A stretch of 64,000 nucleotides of DNA, taken from contig NC_033633.1 in assembly GCF_001540865.1 (NCBI RefSeq), positions 10,576,917 to 10,640,916 on the forward strand. The letters run 5' to 3'. Source of the DNA: Ananas comosus (lineage: Eukaryota; Streptophyta; Magnoliopsida; Poales; Bromeliaceae). The position numbers and the translations under genes were made by a program. Below are positions 58,096 to 64,000 of this stretch, one piece after another. Every line of letters begins with the position of its first letter. Positions within the stretch are counted from its first letter, which is position 1. The notes under the pieces were generated by a model. That model worked only from the letters and a program-made list of their open reading frames with translations, did no database searches and was not told the origin of the DNA.

Positions 58096-59903
58096 AAAAT
58101 ATTTACACAAAATTTCTGGAAGCATCTTTCGGAGCTGTACGCTGATTGGTTGGAGAGTTGTCCACGTGTCGGACGGGGCTTCGTCCGACCATCCCCCCAA
58201 TGGCGCGATTTCGTAAGCGGATCCAACCCGCCACCGGTCTCTCATCTACCCGCAAAATTTCACCTCCCACCCCCTCAAAAACCCGCGAATTATGATTTGG
58301 TCCAAAATTTGCACATAAAGAACCCCTCAACTATAGTTCATTTTCAAAACAGGGACAATTTAATTGGTGATTTTATTATCAAATTATATATATATATATA
58401 TATATAGACTAAAATACAGAAAAGTTTATTATAAATAATTACTTTTTTGCTCTATTTACGGCCTTTCAAAAATCTATACTTATATAACTCAGCATGGGTA
58501 CAATTTTGTCATTATTTCGTACATAAATTGTGTATTACAATTTGATAATTACTAATACACTCATTGAATCTTTAGAAACGACAAAAAAAAGTTCATTAGT
58601 AAATAGTTGGGGATCCCTTCGACAAAGTTGCCTAATATGAGGGTAAAAAAAAAGAAAATTCTTATACATTTTCAGCATTTAAAAAAAATATATAAGTAAT
58701 ATCTCAGTAACCTTTTTGACTTTATCATATAAATTATATATTGAAATAATTATGAAATTCTAATAATGCAGAGTTAAGTGATAAGTCTTTTAAAAATAGG
58801 GAGGTATTTATAAATATAACTTGTATATATAATAAATAGCTGTTAGCTAATTAAAATGTCAAATTATACAAAATTTTAACTTAACTTACAAGAATAACTT
58901 GAATAAAAAAAAAAGTTAACTGATAAGAGAGTGTTAATGAGAAAAATAATGGAAAAAAAAAAAGAATAGTTGAGGGAGCTACTTCAAAATAAGTTGAAAA
59001 TATTGTGGCGGTCTCGATATGCGTGATATTTTGGTTTTCAAACTTTCATTTATTATAATTTTTTGTTTGAATATTACGGTTATGTCTTATAACTCAATTT
59101 AGTCGACGAAATGCTATATATGTTACTAATTTATTAGTAACGTCGAAGTGATGTTGCAATATTGTGGTAGATAATAGGACAATGATTAAGATGCCATATT
59201 ATTTCTATATCAGTGACACGTCAATATTCAGTCAATTAGCAATGTTTTTAAAATTGTATCAAATAGTGATCCAAAAATGTTACTGGGCTGAGAATCATTC
59301 TGACGTAAGCATAACAGATAAATATTTAATTATTATTATCTAATTTTATTATATACAAAAGTATACATATATCATTATTATTATTCTGGCACCATACTTA
59401 AATATATAAAATAAAATGTGGATTTACAAACCAAATTAAATAGATATAAGATTTTTAGCTTCACTTTTATAAAATAAATCCGTGCTAATAGAAAATAAAA
59501 TCAGTTAAATTGATTATAAGCCGTTGGATTTTAATTCAACTCGATAAAAAAAAATCTAGTCAGTTGAACCAAACCGCGCTCTATAGATTGGGTCACGGTT
59601 GGATTGATCGAATCGGCCAATTCGAAATCATTGACGATGGAATTGTGGGACTTAATCGTAACACTTTATAAAATTCTTATAACAAACAAATTAAAGTTTG
59701 AGCACCAAAGTGTCATAATCTCATAGTTGGAGGACTAAAGGAATAGTTTGGCCTTTTTTTGTTTTTTTTTTTTAATTTGATTGGTGTACACCATAACTAC
59801 CAACAAGTACTAACACCTTTAGACAAAAATCCAATAAGCAAACAAAAAAAAAAAAAGAGAAATAAAAGGAGAAACCAGGCCAGAAGAGTTGAGTTTGTTG
59901 ATC
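58096..59903. other. Intergenic, no gene recognised
   Basis: 58130-58290 is GC-balanced (cacgtgtcggacggggcttc with a CACGTG G-box) and resembles a promoter fragment. The rest is AT-rich, with (TA)n at 58387-58406. Confidence 0.4.
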
Positions 59904-61264
59904 ATGAGAGATCAAGAACAAGGCATGGAAAAGGTGAGTGGTGGTGGGAGGAGGAGGAAAGGAGGATTGAGTATTCCGATGACCGGCTGTTGCGGCGTCG
60001 GTGTCGCGATTTTGGTGTTCGCCGCCGCCGCCGCCGCCGTCGGTGCCTCCGTCGTCGCGAGAGCTCGAAGAGCTCGTCGCGAGGATCAGGCGACGAAGAG
60101 GAGTTTCGCTGAGGATGTAGATAATGAAAGAATTGAAGGAGCAAAAGTAGAAGAAGAAGTGGAGGAGGAGGAGGAGAATGGTTCTATTGTATCACAAGGG
60201 AGAGAGAAAATGTAAAAGGGGTTCTTTTATAGCTTTTTTTTTATTATATATATAAATATACATATATTTGAATTTTTGTTTATGCAATGAGTTTTTTTTT
60301 TGGTGATTTGATGGATTATACTTTGCAGGAGAGAGGAAACTGAGGAAATTTCATTTCAGGTGATTGGGTTATTCATTCTAAATAAACAAATATTTAGTAT
60401 ATGATCATTGTTTTTTTTATTTTATTTTAAGAGTAGTTTTGATTAAGGTTTTATTAGTTTAGTCTCGAAATCGATGTAATTATTATATTGGATTGTAGAA
60501 AATAAAAAGATAATCTAGAAAATAAAAAGATTTTTTTTTACACAATTTGTAATTTAATTCCTAATTGTATGCACAATTTTTTTTTCTTTATTTGGTACTA
60601 GATTGATCAGGAGAATCAATCCATAGGGAAGCTTGATTTGAGTCCAAGAAGAGAGGATACGGAGATCGTCGCCGCGACCGAGGAGGAGGAGATCATCTTA
60701 AAACCCGGTAATGATGGCGATTATGATCGCGAAAGTTCGGAAGAATCGAAAGCAACCCCTACTGAAGTAAAAGTATCTGAAGAAGCAAACGACGAGAAGG
60801 AGGGAGACGAAAAAGAAGAAGAAGAAGATAGCACGGAGAATGAGAAAGCAGAATGCGACCTGTCGTCATCGGTCGAATTCCGAGCCACGACGGAACCGTC
60901 GACCGAAGAGGCTGTTGATGGACCGAACAACAACTCCCGAGCTTGTTTGACGGAGTCGGGGGTATTCGAGGCGATCGAGAACACATCGAAGACGGAGGAG
61001 AACGATTCCTCGGCGAAGAAGAAGCGAGAAGTGGAGTGGAAGTTGGAGGATGATGTGAACAAAGATCCGAGAGGAGAGCCGAAGAAGATCGAGATACGTA
61101 ACACAACAAAGACAATAGCAATCGAGGAGAATGAGATCGGATTCGCGATCGCGAATCGATCGAAGGGCGGCCTTCTGATGATCTCCGCGTTCGTGCTCGC
61201 GATCGTTCTTCTTCTGTTCGTCCGTCGCGACCGCCCTGACGTTTTAGAGCTAAGTACTATGTGA
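59904..61264 (+). CDS. Acidic protein with N- and C-terminal hydrophobic segments (3 exons, 333 aa)
   Basis: Family not recognised. Exons 59904-60211, 60329-60359 and 60602-61264 (308+31+663 nt). The 31-nt middle exon is supported because it joins both phases and continues the frame as REETEEISFQ then IDQENQSIGKLDL. Start ATG at 59904 (MRDQEQGMEK). Layout: basic, Gly/Arg-rich residues 10-25; hydrophobic Ala/Val segment about 28-52 followed by RARRARRE; a long Glu/Lys/Ser-rich, probably disordered or coiled middle (about 60-295); then a second hydrophobic segment about 302-320 (GGLLMISAFVLAIVLLLFV) followed by RRDRPDVLELSTM. The two segments suggest a membrane protein with both ends anchored and an acidic loop, or a tail-anchored protein if the first segment is not inserted. 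No enzyme motif seen. Confidence 0.75.
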
Positions 61265-61363
61265 GACAAAATGCAAGGTGAGGTGATTAGTTCCTTGATC
61301 GAATTTTCGGTTGCTTCTTCATGTTTTGGAGCTTCTTCTGCAGTTGTTTTTAATCTAGAAGAG

Positions 61364-61556
61364 ATAACTAACCATCTCCTTTTGTAAAAACTATCTCAAC
61401 AATTTGTTTTGATATTTGAATTTTAAATAATTCGGTTTACTATTTGAATTTCAAATAATTGTAATTTTATCTTACTTGCGAATTATTTGAAATTCAAATG
61501 TTAAAATAAATTGTTGTTGAGATAGTTTGTACAAATTAAAAGGAATGGTTAGTTAT
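61364..61556. mobile_element. Hairpin MITE 100 bp downstream of the acidic-protein gene
   Basis: Left gataactaaccatctccttt ... caactatctc-type arm and right arm gagatagtttgtacaaatta aaaggaatggttagttatc are inverted repeats of about 85 bp with a short centre. Could lie in the 3' UTR. Confidence 0.65.
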
Positions 61557-61774
61557 CAATGGAAACAATCTGTAAACTGCGATCGATGATTCGGAGCTAA
61601 ATAGTTTGCATTATATCTTTAATAGATGGATTTTTAATCACACATTAGATGAAATTAGAAAGATATGTAGCAGTGAATTGCATCTTAGCATTGGTTTTAA
61701 TTACTCAAAGTAAAATAATAATAATAATAATAATCTGATGAAAAATGGCTAAAGAAAAGTAGACTTGATAAACG

Positions 61775-62325
61775 AGCGGACATGACAAAGCACGGGCGGG
61801 TCCTTGTAACTGCAGAGTATGCGGGCATGGGTAGAATTTGCATGCAAATTTTTAATTAGTCATTATTCTTATCCATAGCGGCCAGCGGGTGGGCGAGCGA
61901 GTATGCAGGCTACCCGCAAGATATATATATATTTTTTCTTTCCATTCTTATACTTACTAACATATATTTTATTTTTAAAAAGATTAAAACATAACTTATT
62001 GTTTAAAACATCACAATATACAATAGAAAATGAAGAAGAAAAATGACAGTGGGAGAAATTGGTGGTGGGGTTTTATAGACGGATAAAACAAAAAGAGTAT
62101 TTTTTTTAAAAAAAATTAAAAAAATTATATATGTAAAAAAATTTAAAAAAAATTATATATGCGGGTACTTGTTGGTACCCATGGATTGCCCAAAATGTTT
62201 ATAATTTAACGGATACCTATCTATTTTATCTATAATTTTTTGGGTAAAAAAAGTAGTATCTCTACTTGTAAATTTGCATGTAATTCATGGGTGCCCATGA
62301 ATATGGATTGAGATTGCCAGGTGTA
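61775..62325. mobile_element. Dispersed hAT-like repeat (gcgggta/tacccgc motifs)
   Basis: acgagcggacatgacaaagc at the left, gcgggtacttgttggtaccc inside, and gattgagattgccaggtgta at the right. Same family as 2010-2580 and 14880-15060. Confidence 0.45.
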
Positions 62326-63309
62326 AAGAAAAGCCCATGCGCAGGGTGAAGATCAGATATATTACGCACATTACTGGATGTTGGGAATGTGTGGAACACA
62401 TGTCTCTCGAAATTGGGATGATTTAGAACCAATTCTGATATCATGTTATTAAAAAGATTGGAAGATGATGAATATATATTACTAATTAAAAAGTTCGAAG
62501 GTAGAATACATAATTATTAAGATGTCACGTTATTTTTATAACGGTTATGCACCAACATTTAGTCAATTAAATTAAATCGTAAAATTTGATTACTAAATTC
62601 ATAATAAATTAAAATTTGAGATCAAAAAGTGTAATTTAGCCTTGAAAAAAAAAAAAGAAAACAAAGCCATGATTGTGAGAAAAGGCCAAAACATTAGTGG
62701 ACACTTGTTTCAAATTACTAGATTTCTCCACAGAAATTGGATTCTTGTGGAGAAAAAATTTTGTCACCATTATAATGGCAGGTCAATCAATTCATGTATT
62801 TGAAAAATTAAACCTATGTTCTATTGGAGTAGGATGTGAAAGTTGTCACACATGCATATTGACTTTAAAAATTTATAAAATTGATATTTATTTAAAAAAT
62901 GATATTTATTTAGAAATTTATAAAATTGATATTTTTATATCCGCCCACGTATGGTGCGGCTTTGGATTTCGGTTTCTTATTCGAGTCCAATTTCGGGTTT
63001 TATAAAAACCGCCTCGAAACAGATCCGTTGATATCTCTGCCGCCTACGCTTTCAATTGTCTCGACATATTTTGCCCATGAATTGGTGGTAATTAAACTAG
63101 AAAAGTTGAGGTCATATTGCATGTATTTAAAATATTAGAGTTCAAAATACACACATATATAAAAGGTACAAACACATACAATCACCTGAACTGTAGTGCA
63201 TTTTGAGATAAATTTTATCACTATCTAAAGTTGCAGTACTTATTTCAAGATGCGCCGTAGTTCAAATAATTGTATTTATACCTTTACCCCAAAATGAGAG
63301 AAAATTATT
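62326..63309. other. Intergenic, no gene recognised
   Basis: AT-rich. A 102-codon frame (62697-63005) has no family features and contains repeated kiydiylk-like segments from local duplication, so it is not called. Confidence 0.4.
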
Positions 63310-63831
63310 TTATTTCTTTAATAGGCTGATAAGGTCTAGTGTGATCCGCAGCAACTTTTTGTACTTCTTATCGTTCTTGTCAATCCATGCCAAAACAGGC
63401 CCACCTTGTTTGACGCAGCCAGCGCCGGCAACGTCGGCGGCGGCCCACCGGAGCAGCGTCGTCGTCTTCTTGCGATCGACATCGAGAAACGCCCTCGCCT
63501 GCTCCACCGTCGAGACGGAGCGGTTGAGCGCATATGCGCATTCAGTGAGGCAGTCGAACAGGCGGTTTTCTTCGACGGTCTTAGGCAGGCCGTTCCTACG
63601 GCGGTGGTGCATGTAAGTGTTCGCGTAAAAGACGGTGGCGTTGCCCGTCACGATGCTCCTATGAAAAGAGTACAGGGCTAAGCTGTGTTGGTTAGGGTTG
63701 GACCAGAAATGGAGGAATTTGACGCAGAGGGCGGGGAACCGCGTTCGGTTACATGACTCATGGAAAACGTCGGAGACTGCGAAGGTGACGGTGAGGAGAA
63801 AGAAAAATAAAAGATACTGGAGCCTCACCAT
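63310..63831 (-). CDS. Pectin methylesterase/invertase inhibitor (PMEI domain), 173 aa
   Basis: Single exon, ATG at 63829-63831. Residues 1-19 form a hydrophobic signal peptide (LLFFFLLTVTFAV), so the protein is secreted to the wall. It then shows the PMEI signature: Cys27 and Cys36 nine residues apart in ESCNRTRFPALC, Cys94 (LFDCLTEC) and Cys139, which would form the second disulfide, plus an extra Cys98. The family binds pectin methylesterases or invertases one to one and blocks them; which target applies here cannot be told. Length is typical (about 170-200 aa). N-glycosylation sites are possible at Asn28 (NRT), Asn64 (NAT) and Asn103 (NRS). The C-terminal lysine-rich tail is unusual. A (TA)n tract lies about 50 bp upstream. 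No neighbours on the same strand. Confidence 0.85.
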   Translation of the reverse strand: MVRLQYLLFFFLLTVTFAVSDVFHESCNRTRFPALCVKFLHFWSNPNQHSLALYSFHRSIVTGNATVFYANTYMHHRRRNGLPKTVEENRLFDCLTECAYALNRSVSTVEQARAFLDVDRKKTTTLLRWAAADVAGAGCVKQGGPVLAWIDKNDKKYKKLLRITLDLISLLKK

Positions 63832-64000
63832 AATTGCTGAGTTCAGAGACTACGTACATTCTGAAAAATTATGTGTCTATATATATATATATATATATAT
63901 GAAAAAATAGGATGAACATAACGTAGCATAAAAGGTTACGAAATATGTCACATACATCGCATGATTTAATTGCATTTAAGTTTTTTTTTTTTTTTAAGAA
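63832..64000. promoter_or_regulatory. Upstream region of the PMEI gene
   Basis: Contains (TA)n at 63879-63901, which could supply a TATA element for the minus-strand gene. Window ends here. Confidence 0.35.

Overview
This is nuclear DNA from a flowering plant. It is AT-rich and intron-containing, dense in transposable elements and short on genes. A very GC-rich first exon in an otherwise AT-rich locus (the F-box gene at 52.7 kb) and the general repeat content point to a monocot, probably a commelinid. Pineapple-like genomes would fit, but I cannot name the species.

Layout. Positions 1-37 kb hold a tandem array of soluble epoxide hydrolase genes, all on the minus strand. Copy A (235-5448) and copy C (32015-36848) each have four exons that splice to 320 codons with every catalytic residue present. 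Copy B (13613-23423) has exons 1, 3 and 4, but exon 2, which carries the catalytic nucleophile, is absent from an 8.5-kb interval filled with repeats and one N. The units are segmental duplications: the flanks also share a decayed Copia gag fragment (12.5-13.0 kb and 30.7-31.1 kb), MITEs, and the intron insertions. Unit A carries a Helitron-type end where unit B carries a truncated Ty3/gypsy element (26.66-29.95 kb, LTR plus gag).

From 37 to 52 kb I see only repeats: a Helitron, hAT-like elements, foldback elements and an orphan GC-rich promoter-like block. Three single genes follow. The first is a seven-exon F-box/LRR gene (52680-56347, plus strand, 639 codons, FBL3/RAE1 type). The second is a three-exon gene for an acidic protein with a hydrophobic segment at each end (59904-61264, plus strand, 333 codons). 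The third is a single-exon pectin methylesterase/invertase inhibitor (63310-63831, minus strand).

The most unusual signal is a family of about 16 foldback elements, roughly 450-570 bp each and mostly inserted in (TA)n tracts. Their long arms share one core. Just inside each tip, however, sits a short hairpin whose stem sequence differs from element to element while remaining self-complementary. This looks like compensatory variation and suggests the structure, rather than the sequence, is what is kept.

Four single N positions (3119, 17298, 32667, 38896) mark joins. Two of them sit beside exact or near-exact local repeats, so structure around them may be artefactual.
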